In this document: positions 40,883 to 49,643 of the stretch, in pieces | How the letters are laid out: each line of letters begins with the position of its first letter | Numbering within the stretch: the stretch's first letter is position 1 | Source of the DNA: Catenulispora yoronensis | GTDB lineage: Bacteria; Actinomycetota; Actinomycetes; Streptomycetales; Catenulisporaceae | NCBI RefSeq assembly: GCF_039531695.1 | Contig: NZ_BAAAQN010000006.1 | Location: 124,001-188,000, forward strand | Direction of reading: 5' to 3' | DNA: 64,000 nt | Translations under genes and position numbers: made by a program | The notes under the pieces: model-generated | What the model saw: the letters and a program-made list of their open reading frames with translations, nothing else | Databases searched by the model: none | What the model was told of the DNA's origin: nothing

Positions 40883-42421
40883 ATGACGGTGCGGCAGAGC
40901 GGAACGACGGTCCCGGAGCTGGTGGCGCGGGCCGCCGCGGAATTCGGCGACCGGGAGGCGGTGGTCGACGGCGCCGAGCGGCTGACGTTCGCCGGCCTGG
41001 CCGCGCGGGTGCGGCAGGCGGGGCGGGCGATGATCGCCTGGGGGGTGCGCCCCGGGGACCGGGTGGCGCTGTGGGCCCCCAACTCGGCGGAGTGGATCGT
41101 GACCGCCCTGGGCGCGGTCTCGGTCGGCGCGGTGCTGGTGCCGCTGAACACCCGGCTGAAGCCGGCCGAGGTGGGCCACATCCTGCGCAGCTCGGGGACG
41201 AAGCTGGCGGCGGTGTCCGGCGAGTTCCTCGGGGTGGACTACGTCGGGCAGCTGGCGGCCCTGCGCGCCGAACTGCCGGCCCTGGAGACGATGACCGCGT
41301 TCACGGACGGCGGCCTGCCGCCGGTGGTGTCACGACGCCAGTTCCGGGCGCCGGGCATGAAGGTCCCGGCCTCGGCGTTCGACGAGGCCGCGGCTTCGGT
41401 GAGCCCTGATTCCCCCGGCGACCTGTTCTTCACGTCGGGGACGACCGGCGCCCCGAAGGGCGTCGCGACCACGCACGGACAGAGCACGCGCGCCTTCGAT
41501 CAATGGTCTGAAATAGTCGGCCTGCGCGCCGGCGACCGCTACCTGATCGCGAACCCGTTCTCGCACACCTTCGGCTACAAGGCCGGGATCCTGGCCTGCC
41601 TGACCCGCGGCGCCACGATGGTGCCGCTGGCCTCGTTCGACACGGAGGCGCTGTTCACCACAATCGAGCGGGAGCGGATCACGGTGTTCCCGGCCGCCCC
41701 GGCGGTCTACCAGATGATGCTGGCGCACCCCGACCTCGGGAAGCACGATCTCAGCTCCCTGCGCGCGGCGGCGACCGGCGCGGCGATGATCCCGGTGGAG
41801 CTGATCCGGCGGATGCGGGACGAGCTGGGTCTGGCGACCGTCGTGACCGCCTACGGACTGACCGAGGCGACCGGCGTGGTGACGATGAGCCGGGACGGCG
41901 ACGACCCGGAGACCGTGGCCCGGACCTCGGGCCGGGCCATCGACGGCGTCGAAGTCCGCATCGCCGAGGACACGAACGAGATCCTGGTCCGCGGCTACAC
42001 CGTGATGTCCGGCTACTTCGAGGACCCGGAAGCCACCGCCGAGGCCATCGACGGCGAGGGCTGGCTGCACACCGGCGACGTCGGGGAGCTGGACGGCGCC
42101 GGGAACCTGCGGATCACCGACCGCATCAAGGACATGTTCATCTGCGGCGGCTTCAACGCCTACCCGGCGGAGATCGAGCAGGTGCTGCTGACATACCCCG
42201 GGGTGCGGGAGGCCGCGGTGATCGGCGTGCCGGACCCGCGCCTGGGCGAGGTCGGGAAGGCGTTCGTGATCCCGGTGCCCGGCCACGGGATCGACCCCGA
42301 GGCGCTGATCAAGCACGCCGAGGAACGCCTGGCCAACTACAAGGTGCCGCGGCACGTCGAGCTGGTCGAGGCGTTCCCGCGCAGCTCGCTCGGGAAGGTG
42401 CTCAAGCGCGAGCTGCGATGA
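40883..42421 (+). CDS. AMP-forming acyl-CoA synthetase, FadD3-like
   Basis: The third ANL-superfamily acid-CoA ligase (512 residues). It has DLFFTSGTTGAPKGVATTHG (about 175-194), YGLTEATG, WLHTGDVGELD, RIKDMFICGGFNAYPAEIE, and the C-terminal SSLGKVLKREL with the catalytic Lys near 506. Overall it resembles FadD3-type ligases, which act on bicyclic propionate side chains in steroid degradation; that substrate is not demonstrated here. The start is ATG 40883, with a GTG one codon before it. It is divergent from the thiolase-DUF35-hydratase operon with one perfect operator between them. Confidence 0.92.
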   Translation: MTVRQSGTTVPELVARAAAEFGDREAVVDGAERLTFAGLAARVRQAGRAMIAWGVRPGDRVALWAPNSAEWIVTALGAVSVGAVLVPLNTRLKPAEVGHILRSSGTKLAAVSGEFLGVDYVGQLAALRAELPALETMTAFTDGGLPPVVSRRQFRAPGMKVPASAFDEAAASVSPDSPGDLFFTSGTTGAPKGVATTHGQSTRAFDQWSEIVGLRAGDRYLIANPFSHTFGYKAGILACLTRGATMVPLASFDTEALFTTIERERITVFPAAPAVYQMMLAHPDLGKHDLSSLRAAATGAAMIPVELIRRMRDELGLATVVTAYGLTEATGVVTMSRDGDDPETVARTSGRAIDGVEVRIAEDTNEILVRGYTVMSGYFEDPEATAEAIDGEGWLHTGDVGELDGAGNLRITDRIKDMFICGGFNAYPAEIEQVLLTYPGVREAAVIGVPDPRLGEVGKAFVIPVPGHGIDPEALIKHAEERLANYKVPRHVELVEAFPRSSLGKVLKRELR

Positions 42422-42535
42422 CACCTCAGCCGTTTCACGCTTTCGAGTGACGCTGCGCCCGCCGCACTGCGGCTACGATGATGAACATTCGCAATTGATG
42501 ACAGAACCGGCATACCCGAAAAGAATCTCTATTCC

Positions 42536-43162
42536 ATGAGGCACAGCATTCCCTTCCGGCGGGTCGGCATCCGGACCGCCGGCCCGGTCCTGAGCGCGGT
42601 CCTGGGCACGCTCGCGGCCCTGTGCGGCGCGCCCGGGGCCGCCGCCGACGACGGCCCCGGCTTCGCCGACGACCAGCCGGTGCTGGCCACCGCCACGGTG
42701 CGGGACGGCACACCGGTGGACGGGATCCCGTCCGGACCGATGGTCAGCGGCGGTTACCACGTCCACGCGCACCTGACGCTGTTCATCAACGGGGTCGAGG
42801 CCTGGCTCCCGGCCGGCGTCGGGGTCCAGCGGCCGATCAAGCTGGACCCGGACCGCGCGGACCCGGTCATCACCGAGGCGCACGGCTTCTACTGGCTGCA
42901 CACGCACGACGAGTCCGGCATCATCCACGCCGAGGCGCCCGAGTTCCACGCGTTCACGCTCGGGCAGTTCTTCGACGTGTGGGGCCAGCCGCTGTCCCGG
43001 GACCAGGTGGGGCCGGCCACCGGAGCGGTCACGGTGCTGGTGGACGGGCTGCCGTTCGACGGCGATCCGCGGCAGGTGCCGATCAAGGCGCACGAGGCGA
43101 TCCAGCTGAACGTGGGGCAGGACGTGAAGTTCCGGCCCTACGACTTCCCGTCCAACCTCTGA
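42536..43162 (+). CDS. Secreted His-rich protein of unknown function
   Basis: A 208-residue exported protein. A basic start and hydrophobic core (about 16-35) end at an APGAAADD-type signal peptidase site near residue 38. The mature part contains GGYHVHAHLTLFING and HGFYWLHTHDESGIIHAE, a cluster of six histidines plus acidic residues suited to metal binding, within what looks like a small beta-sandwich. I do not recognise the family by name. Upstream (42422-42535) I see no operator. Its last 25 bp overlap the convergent sigma factor gene. Confidence 0.75.
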   Translation: MRHSIPFRRVGIRTAGPVLSAVLGTLAALCGAPGAAADDGPGFADDQPVLATATVRDGTPVDGIPSGPMVSGGYHVHAHLTLFINGVEAWLPAGVGVQRPIKLDPDRADPVITEAHGFYWLHTHDESGIIHAEAPEFHAFTLGQFFDVWGQPLSRDQVGPATGAVTVLVDGLPFDGDPRQVPIKAHEAIQLNVGQDVKFRPYDFPSNL

Positions 43163-44505
43163 GCGCCCGGCGCCGCCAGCGCCGCCAGCTCCGAGGCGAG
43201 GAACTCGCGCTCGACGTCGTTGTCGGTGAACAGCAGCGCCTCCTCGTACGCGGCGCGCGCCTCGTCGGCCCGCCCGAGCTTGCCCAGCATGCCGGCGCGG
43301 GCCGCGGCGAGGTACGCATAGCCGGCGAGACAGGGTTCGAGCGCCAGGGCGTCCAGGGCGCGCAGGCCGTACTCGGGGCCGAAGGCGAATCCGATCGCGG
43401 TGGCCCGGTTCAGGGCCGCCACCGGCGAGGGCCAGTGCCGTTGCAGGACGTCGTAGAGGCCGATGATCTCGTACCAGTCGGTGGCCTCCCAGCTCACGGC
43501 GTCGGCGTGGACGGCGGCGATCGCGGCCATCAGCGCGTGCCGGGTCGGGGGCCGGCGGCGCAGCGCCTCCCGCAGCAGCCGCCGTCCCTCCGCGACCGCG
43601 TCCCAGTCCCACAGCGCCCGGTCCTGGTCGGCGAGCAGTACCAGCCGCCCGTCGGCGTCCACCCGGGCGGCCCGCCGGGCGTCGGTGAGCAGGATGTTGG
43701 CCAGCAGCCCGGCCACCCCGGCGTCGCCCGGCAGCAGGGTCCTGAGCATCCGCGCCAGGTCCCGGGCCCGGTCCACGAGGTCCGCCCGCACCAGGTCGGC
43801 CCCGGCGGGCGCGGTGTGCCCGGTGGTGAAGACCAGGTCCACGACGGTGAGCACGGCCTCGACCCGGGCCGGCAGCTCCTCGGAATCCGGGATCCGATAC
43901 GGGATGCCCGCGCCCGCTATCTTCTTCTTCGCCCTGGTGATGCGCGCGGCCATGGTCGCTTCACCGACCAGGAACGCGCACGCGACCTCGGCGGTGGTCA
44001 GGCCGCACAGCAGTCGCAGCGTGAGCGCGACCTGAGTCTCCAGCGCGAGCGCCGGATGGCAGCAGGTGAAGATGAGCCGCAGCCGCTCGTCGGGGAAGTC
44101 CGGCTCGGGCTCCGGCGGCTCGTCGAGCAGCAGCGGCAGCCGCTTGCGCAGCGCGACGTCGCGCCGCAGCAGATCGAGCGCCCGGTTCCGGGCGGCGACG
44201 GTCAGCCAGGCGGCGGGCCGCTTCGGCACCTCGTCCGCGGCCCACGCGGTCAGCGCCTTGGCGTACGCGTCCTGGACGCACTCCTCGGCGAGGTCCAGAT
44301 CGCCCGTGACCCGCGCGGTGGCGGCGAGGACGAAGGCCCATTCCCGCCGGTGCGCGGCGGCGACGGCGGCCGCCACGGCGGGTGGGGCCGGGGCCGGGGC
44401 TGGTGCGCCCACAGCCGCGACCGCAGGCAGGTCATCGGGCACAGGCAGGTCGCCGGGCGCGGCGACGGCGCCATCGCCACCGCCGCCGCGTCCAGCGTCC
44501 GTCAT
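43138..44505 (-). CDS. ECF42-type RNA polymerase sigma factor with C-terminal extension
   Basis: A 455-residue sigma factor, far longer than a plain ECF. After a Pro/Ala-rich 45-residue start come region 2 (VLAATARVTGDLDLAEECVQ, AYAKALTAW) and region 4 (about 190-240, with VALTLRLLCGLTTAEVACAF). A helical C-terminal extension of about 200 residues follows (DUF6596/TPR-like; RHALMAAIAAVHADA, LYDVLQRHWPSPVAALNRA). This architecture and the adjacent DGPF/YCII gene define the ECF42 group, where the extension replaces an anti-sigma factor. It starts one base after the DGPF stop, so the two are co-translated. Confidence 0.92.
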   Translation of the reverse strand: MTDAGRGGGGDGAVAAPGDLPVPDDLPAVAAVGAPAPAPAPPAVAAAVAAAHRREWAFVLAATARVTGDLDLAEECVQDAYAKALTAWAADEVPKRPAAWLTVAARNRALDLLRRDVALRKRLPLLLDEPPEPEPDFPDERLRLIFTCCHPALALETQVALTLRLLCGLTTAEVACAFLVGEATMAARITRAKKKIAGAGIPYRIPDSEELPARVEAVLTVVDLVFTTGHTAPAGADLVRADLVDRARDLARMLRTLLPGDAGVAGLLANILLTDARRAARVDADGRLVLLADQDRALWDWDAVAEGRRLLREALRRRPPTRHALMAAIAAVHADAVSWEATDWYEIIGLYDVLQRHWPSPVAALNRATAIGFAFGPEYGLRALDALALEPCLAGYAYLAAARAGMLGKLGRADEARAAYEEALLFTDNDVEREFLASELAALAAPGAQRLDGKS

Positions 44506-44506
44506 C

Positions 44507-44842
44507 TCACACGTCCCACAGCAGGACCGGCCGGACCTCGACCCCGCCGAACCGCGCGGGCACCTGCTTGCCGATGGCCAGCGCGGCGTCGAGGTCGGGC
44601 GCCTCGATCAGGTAGTAGCCGCCGATGGCCTCCTTGGTCTCGACGAACGCGCCGTCGGTGACCACGCCCTTGCGGATGCTGGTGGCGGTGGAGGCGCGCT
44701 GGAGCGCCTCGCCGCCGATGATCGCGTCCTTGTTGTCGGCGAGGAACGTGCGGTGGGCCTCGGTCACCGTGTCCGACTCCTCCGAGGAAAGGGTGCCGTA
44801 GTCGGCTTCGTTCTCGTAGATCAGAACCAGATACTTCGACAT
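44507..44842 (-). CDS. YCII/DGPF-domain protein
   Basis: A 111-residue alpha/beta YCII-related protein (ferredoxin-like fold). It opens MSKYLVLIYENEADYG and ends VEVRPVLLWDV. The namesake DGPF-ETKE segment reads DGAFVETKEAIGGYYLIEA, with Ala-Phe-Val in place of Pro-Phe-Ala. DGPF proteins are constant companions of ECF41/42 sigma factors and their genes are typical regulon members, but their activity is not well defined. It is the promoter-proximal gene of a two-gene operon with the sigma factor. Confidence 0.9.
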   Translation of the reverse strand: MSKYLVLIYENEADYGTLSSEESDTVTEAHRTFLADNKDAIIGGEALQRASTATSIRKGVVTDGAFVETKEAIGGYYLIEAPDLDAALAIGKQVPARFGGVEVRPVLLWDV

Positions 44843-44936
44843 GGGTGTCGCCTCCTGCCGTCAGTGGGCTCCGGTGAGCCCGGCACCGTTCCGACGAACG
44901 AGCCGGGCCCGGCATCGACAGACCCGCGAAGATTTT

Positions 44937-47522
44937 TCAGGCGAGCGGCAGCATGGTGCGCAGCAGCCCGCGTTCGTCGGCCGTCCGGGCCGCCGCGATC
45001 CGCTCCGGCGGCACCTCGCCGTAGAGCGTGCTCCGCTGGCGCGTGGGACGGCCCAGGGGCGCGCAGATCTCCTCCAGTTCCGCGATGCCCTTCGCCGAAC
45101 CGTACTCCGAGCCGGCCATCCGGGAGATGGTCTCCTCCATCAGCGTGCCGCCCATGTCGTTCACGCCGCCGCGCAGCATCTGCCGCGAGTTCTCCACGCC
45201 GAGCTTCACCCACGAGGTCTGGATGTTCTTGATCCGGCCGTGCAGCATGATCCGCGCCATCGCGTGCACGGCGCGGTTGTCCCGCGCGGTCGGGCCGGGC
45301 CGGGCGATGCCCGCCAGGTACACCGGCGCGTTGGAGTGCACGAACGGCAGCGGCACAAACTCGGTGAAGCCGCCGGTCTCGTCCTGGATCCGGGCCAGCA
45401 CCCGCAGGTGCGCGACCCAGTGCGCCGGGTTGTCGACGTGCCCGTACATCATCGTGCTGGTGGTCGGCAGGCCGATCTCGTGCGCGGTCTTCACTACCTC
45501 GATCCACTGCGCGGCCGGCAGCTTGCCCTTGGTCAGGACCCACCGCACGTCGTCGTCGAGGATCTCGGCGGCGGTCCCGGGCAGCGAGTCGACGCCGGCC
45601 TCCTTGGCCGCGACGAGGAACTCGCGCAGCGACAGCCCGGTGCGCGCGACGCCGTTCTGCACCTCCATCGGCGAGTAGGCGTGCAGATGCAGGCCGGGAG
45701 TGCGCTTCTTGATCTCGGCGGCCAGGTCGAAGTACGCGGTCCCGGGCAGGTCCGGGTGGATCCCGCCCTGCATGCAGATCTCGGTGGCGCCGACCTGCCA
45801 GGCCACCTCGGCCCGGTCGCCGACCTCGGACACCGACAACGTGTAGGCGTCGGCGTCGGTGCGGCGCTGCGCGAAGGCGCAGAACCGGCAGCCGGTGTAG
45901 CAGACGTTGGTGAAGTTGATGTTCCGGTTGACGACGTAGGTGACCTCGTCGCCGACGGCGTCCCGGCGCAGGCCGTCGGCCAGGGCGGCCAGCGCCTCCA
46001 GGGCCGGGCCGTCGGCGTGGATCAGGGCCAGCGCGTCGGTGTCGGACAGGTTCCCCGGGTCCCGCTCCGCGGCGGCCAGGGCGGCCTTCACGGCGGCGTC
46101 GATCCGCTCCGGCGCGCCCACGCCGGCGGTGTGGTCCACCGAGGTCCGGGACGCGTGCTCGCGCAGCTCGTCCCAGTCCCCGTACACCTCGCTGAAGTCC
46201 GACCGCCGGTCGCCGGTGCGGCCCTCGGTGTCGATCGAGGCGTGCAGGTCGGTGCGCCCCGAGGAGGTGTCCCAGCCGCCGTCCGGCTCCTGCCACCGGA
46301 TCCCGGTCGGGATCCGGCCCTCCACCGCCATCCCGGTCTCCGGGTCGGCCAGCGCCCGGACGTGCGGCAGCACCCGCGGGTCCAGCCAGGGCTCGCCGCG
46401 CAGGATGTACTCCGGGTAGACCGTCAGCCGCTCCCGCAGCGTGAATCCGGCGTCGGCGGAGCGCGCCGCCAGCTCCTCCACGGCCGGCCACGGCGCCTCG
46501 GGGTTCACGTGGTCCGCGGTCAGCGGCGAGACGCCGCCCCAGTCGTCGATGCCGGCCCGGAGCATCAGCGCGTACTGCGACGCCACCAGGTTCGGCGGCG
46601 CCTGGAGCCGCACCGACGGCCCCATGACCACCCGCGCCACCGCGATGGTCGCGGCCAGCTCCTCCAGCTCGGCGTCCGGGGCGTGCATCATCGCGGTGTC
46701 CGGCTTGGCCCGGAAGTTCTGGATGATGATCTCCTGGATGCCGCGGTGGGCGCGGGCCACCTTGCGCATCGCGAAGATCGCGTCGGCGCGCTCCTCGACG
46801 GTCTCCCCGATGCCGATCAGGATCCCGGTGGTGAACGGGACCGAGGAGCGGCCGGCGTCCTCCAGCACCCGCAGCCGGACCGCCGGCTCCTTGTCCGGCG
46901 AGCCGTAGTGCGGGCCGCCGGGCTCGGACCACAGCCGGGTGGCCGTGGTCTCCAGCATCATGCCCATCGAGGGCGCGACCGGCTTGAGCCGCTGGAACTC
47001 CGGCCAGGTCAGCACGCCGGGGTTCAGGTGCGGCAGCAGGCCGGTCTCCTCCAGCACCCGGATCGACATGGCGCGGACGTAGTCCAGGGTGGAGTCGTAG
47101 CCGTGGGCGTCGAGCCACTCCTTGGCCTGCGGCCAGCGGTCCTCGGGCCGGTCGCCGAGCGTGAACAGGGCCTCCTTGCAGCCCAGCGCGGCACCCTTGG
47201 CCGCGATGTCAAGCACCTCGTCCGGCGAGAGGTACATCGACTCCAGCCGGCCGGGCACCGTCACGAAGGTGCAGTAGTGGCATCGGTCCCGGCACAGCCG
47301 GGTGAGCGGGATGAAGACCTTCCGGGAGTACGTGACGACCCCCGGCCGGCCCGCCGCCTCCAGTCCCTGGTCCCGCAATCGCGAGGCCACGGCCGACAGC
47401 GCTTCCAGATCGTCGCCCCGGGCGGCCAGCAGGACGGACGCCTCCTCGACGGAGAGCGCGACTCCCTCAGCCGCCCGGTGCAGGGCACGGCGCATCGCGT
47501 TGGCAGTGGGCTGCATCGTCAT
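44937..47522 (-). CDS. fbiC: FbiC, 7,8-didemethyl-8-hydroxy-5-deazariboflavin (F0) synthase
   Basis: Bifunctional radical-SAM enzyme (861 residues; actinobacterial FbiC is about 850) that builds the deazaflavin F0 of coenzyme F420 from tyrosine and a pyrimidine precursor. The CofG-like half carries the [4Fe-4S] motif CRDRCHYC (Cys77, 81, 84), and the CofH-like half CYTGCRFC (about Cys541, 545, 548). The ATG at 47522 is preceded by AGGAACAGGA; the longer upstream frame reads into the neighbouring gene. It is the last gene of a leftward string: SDR, LLM oxidoreductase, LLM oxidoreductase, fbiC (gaps 72, 55 and 29 bp), headed by a perfect operator. No other F420 genes are in the window. Confidence 0.97.
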   Translation of the reverse strand: MTMQPTANAMRRALHRAAEGVALSVEEASVLLAARGDDLEALSAVASRLRDQGLEAAGRPGVVTYSRKVFIPLTRLCRDRCHYCTFVTVPGRLESMYLSPDEVLDIAAKGAALGCKEALFTLGDRPEDRWPQAKEWLDAHGYDSTLDYVRAMSIRVLEETGLLPHLNPGVLTWPEFQRLKPVAPSMGMMLETTATRLWSEPGGPHYGSPDKEPAVRLRVLEDAGRSSVPFTTGILIGIGETVEERADAIFAMRKVARAHRGIQEIIIQNFRAKPDTAMMHAPDAELEELAATIAVARVVMGPSVRLQAPPNLVASQYALMLRAGIDDWGGVSPLTADHVNPEAPWPAVEELAARSADAGFTLRERLTVYPEYILRGEPWLDPRVLPHVRALADPETGMAVEGRIPTGIRWQEPDGGWDTSSGRTDLHASIDTEGRTGDRRSDFSEVYGDWDELREHASRTSVDHTAGVGAPERIDAAVKAALAAAERDPGNLSDTDALALIHADGPALEALAALADGLRRDAVGDEVTYVVNRNINFTNVCYTGCRFCAFAQRRTDADAYTLSVSEVGDRAEVAWQVGATEICMQGGIHPDLPGTAYFDLAAEIKKRTPGLHLHAYSPMEVQNGVARTGLSLREFLVAAKEAGVDSLPGTAAEILDDDVRWVLTKGKLPAAQWIEVVKTAHEIGLPTTSTMMYGHVDNPAHWVAHLRVLARIQDETGGFTEFVPLPFVHSNAPVYLAGIARPGPTARDNRAVHAMARIMLHGRIKNIQTSWVKLGVENSRQMLRGGVNDMGGTLMEETISRMAGSEYGSAKGIAELEEICAPLGRPTRQRSTLYGEVPPERIAAARTADERGLLRTMLPLA

Positions 47523-47551
47523 TCCTGTTCCTACGCGGCGAAGAAGCGGGG

Positions 47552-48388
47552 TTATTCCCGTTCGATATAGCGAGCGTAGTCGTCGAGCACCGGCAAGATC
47601 CGATCCGCCGGTCCCGAAGGGACGTTGAACACGATCTCCTCGATGCCCAGTTTCCGGTAGTGCTCCAGCTTGCCGGGGGTGGGCTCGGTCCCGAACGGCA
47701 CGACGCGAAGCGTGTCGGGATCCCGCCCGATCTCCTCGGCGGCGGCCCGCAGAACCGGCAGCGCCTGGGTCAGCCCGCGGCCCCCGATCGGCATCCAGCC
47801 GTCGGCGTAGTCGAGCACGGCCTGGAACAGCTTGGGCCCGGCGGCCCCGCCGATCAGCACCGGCACCGCCCGCGCCGCCGGCTTCGGCCAGCACCAGGAC
47901 GGCTCGAACCGCACGTGCTCGCCCTGGTAGGAGGCCACGTCCAGACCCCACAGCTCGCGCATCGCCAGCACCCCCTCGCGCACCCGGTCGCGCCGCTGCC
48001 CGAACACCACCCCGTGGTCGGCCATCTCCTCCTTGTTCCAGCCGAAGCCGACCCCGAGGTCGAAGCGGCCGCCGGTGAGCAGGTCCAGCGTCGCGCTCTC
48101 CTTGGCCAGCAGGATCGGATCGCGCTGGGCGACCAGGCAGATGCCGGTGCCGACCCGGATCCCGGGCGCGACCGCGGCCACCGTGGCCAGCGTCACGAAC
48201 GGGTCCAGCGTGCGGGAGTAGTAGTCCGGCAGCGGCTCCCCGAGCGGCGCCGGGGTGGCCCGCGAGACCGGGATGTGGGTGTGCTCGGGAGCGTAGTAGG
48301 ACTGGAAGCCGCGCTCGGCGAGCGCGCGCCCGAGCTCGGCCGGACCGATGGTCTGGTCGGTCAGGAAGACCGTGACGCCGATACGCAA
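47552..48388 (-). CDS. LLM-class F420-dependent oxidoreductase (TIGR03619-like)
   Basis: A luciferase-fold oxidoreductase of 278 residues. Typical stretches are FQSYYAPEHTHIPVSR, RVGTGICLVAQRDPILLAKE and GGRFDLGVGFGWNKEEM, as in the group of F420-dependent enzymes often called TIGR03619. The start is TTG 48388: AAGGAG lies exactly seven bases upstream and RIGVTVF is the expected first strand; upstream codons read into the operon neighbour's trailer. Only 29 bp separate its stop from fbiC, so cofactor and enzyme are probably produced from one transcript. Substrate is unknown. Confidence 0.88.
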   Translation of the reverse strand: MRIGVTVFLTDQTIGPAELGRALAERGFQSYYAPEHTHIPVSRATPAPLGEPLPDYYSRTLDPFVTLATVAAVAPGIRVGTGICLVAQRDPILLAKESATLDLLTGGRFDLGVGFGWNKEEMADHGVVFGQRRDRVREGVLAMRELWGLDVASYQGEHVRFEPSWCWPKPAARAVPVLIGGAAGPKLFQAVLDYADGWMPIGGRGLTQALPVLRAAAEEIGRDPDTLRVVPFGTEPTPGKLEHYRKLGIEEIVFNVPSGPADRILPVLDDYARYIERE

Positions 48389-48443
48389 AAGGGGACTCCT
48401 TAACCGGGGACGTTCCACGAGGGGCTGATATCCGTGCTCCGAG

Positions 48444-49571
48444 TCATTTCCCCAGTGCGGCGGCCGCACTGCGGAACCGGGTCGTCCGGTGCACCGGGTC
48501 CTTGTCGAGCTTCGGGATGATGTGCCGGCCGAACAGTTCGATGGTCTCCAGCGCGTCGGCCTGCTCCAGCCCGATCGGCATCCCGAAGGCGAGCTGGTCG
48601 ACGCCCGCGGCCTCGTAGCGCTTGACCTGCTCCAGCACCTCGTCGGGATCGCCGCAGACCAGGTACCCGTTGTGCAGCCGCCACTCCACTTCCTCCAGCG
48701 TCGGCTCCGGCAGCACGGCCGGCCACTCGGGCACCCAGGACGGGCGCGGGAAGGTGTCGTGGTACCGGAAGACCAGCGACTGGAGCCGGCCGATGCCCAT
48801 CCCGGCCGCGGCGGCGCGGGCCCGCTTCCGGTCGGCCAGGCAGACCGCGGAGGAGGTGACCATCACGTTGTCGTTGACGAACGCGCCGATCGGCTCGGCC
48901 GCCGGGATGGCCTTCTTGTACGCGGCGACGGCCACCTCGGCGTCGGACGCCGAGCCGACCGAGAAGCCGAGCACGCCCAGGCCCATCCGCGCCGACATCT
49001 CGTAGGACGGCGGGTTCCCGGCGGCGTACCACATCGCCGGATGCGGCTTCTTCCACGGCTTGGGCAGCACGTTGCGCTCGGGCATGGAGAACCACTTGCC
49101 GTCGTGCGAGTACGAGTCCTGCGTCCACATCTTGGGGAACTCGCGCACCACCTCGGCCCAGATCTCCTTGGTGACGCCGGTGTCCGGCAGTCCGAGGCCG
49201 AGGATCTCCCGCGAGCCGGCGCCGCGGCCGGTGCCGAACTCGAACCGGCCGCCGGTCAGGTGGTCCAGGGTGGCGACCTTCTCGGCCACCTTCACCGGAT
49301 GGTTGGCCTGCGGCAGCGGGTTGAAGATGCCCGAGCCCAGGTGGATCCGCTCGGTGGCGGCGGCCAGGTAGCCCAGGAAGACGTCGTTGCTGGCCAGGTG
49401 CGAGTACTCGTCGAGGAAGTGGTGCTCGGAGGCCCACAGGTATTTGAAGCCGGCCCGGTCGGCGGCCTTGGCGATCTCGATGTCGTTCAGGAGGGAGGTG
49501 TGCTCGTAGTCCGGGTCCGCGGCCAGCTTCGAGAGCGGGACATGGCCCTGGACGAAGATGCCGAACTCCAT
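48444..49571 (-). CDS. LLM-class (luciferase-like) oxidoreductase, paralogue of the 5343 gene
   Basis: A 375-residue (beta/alpha)8 flavin or F420-dependent oxidoreductase. It shares long identical stretches with the protein at 5343-6461: SEHHFLDEYSHLASN, LGYLAAATERIHLGSGIFN, and a C-terminal LFGRHIIPKLDKDPVHRTTR. The two are paralogues from an older duplication within the same regulon. It is second in the SDR-LLM-LLM-fbiC string, which makes F420 the likely cofactor. The start ATG has GGAGGCGCC before it. Confidence 0.9.
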   Translation of the reverse strand: MEFGIFVQGHVPLSKLAADPDYEHTSLLNDIEIAKAADRAGFKYLWASEHHFLDEYSHLASNDVFLGYLAAATERIHLGSGIFNPLPQANHPVKVAEKVATLDHLTGGRFEFGTGRGAGSREILGLGLPDTGVTKEIWAEVVREFPKMWTQDSYSHDGKWFSMPERNVLPKPWKKPHPAMWYAAGNPPSYEMSARMGLGVLGFSVGSASDAEVAVAAYKKAIPAAEPIGAFVNDNVMVTSSAVCLADRKRARAAAAGMGIGRLQSLVFRYHDTFPRPSWVPEWPAVLPEPTLEEVEWRLHNGYLVCGDPDEVLEQVKRYEAAGVDQLAFGMPIGLEQADALETIELFGRHIIPKLDKDPVHRTTRFRSAAAALGK

Positions 49572-49643
49572 GGCGCCTCCAGGTCGTCGCGGGTGGTAGC
49601 GGGCAGTTGCGGGTGGTTGCGGGTGGTCGCCAGCAGTCGCGGA

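Noticed and set aside
44841..47570. A 909-codon open frame on the plus strand opposite fbiC
   Set aside because: It is compositionally biased antisense; fbiC on the minus strand has both radical-SAM motifs and the expected length.
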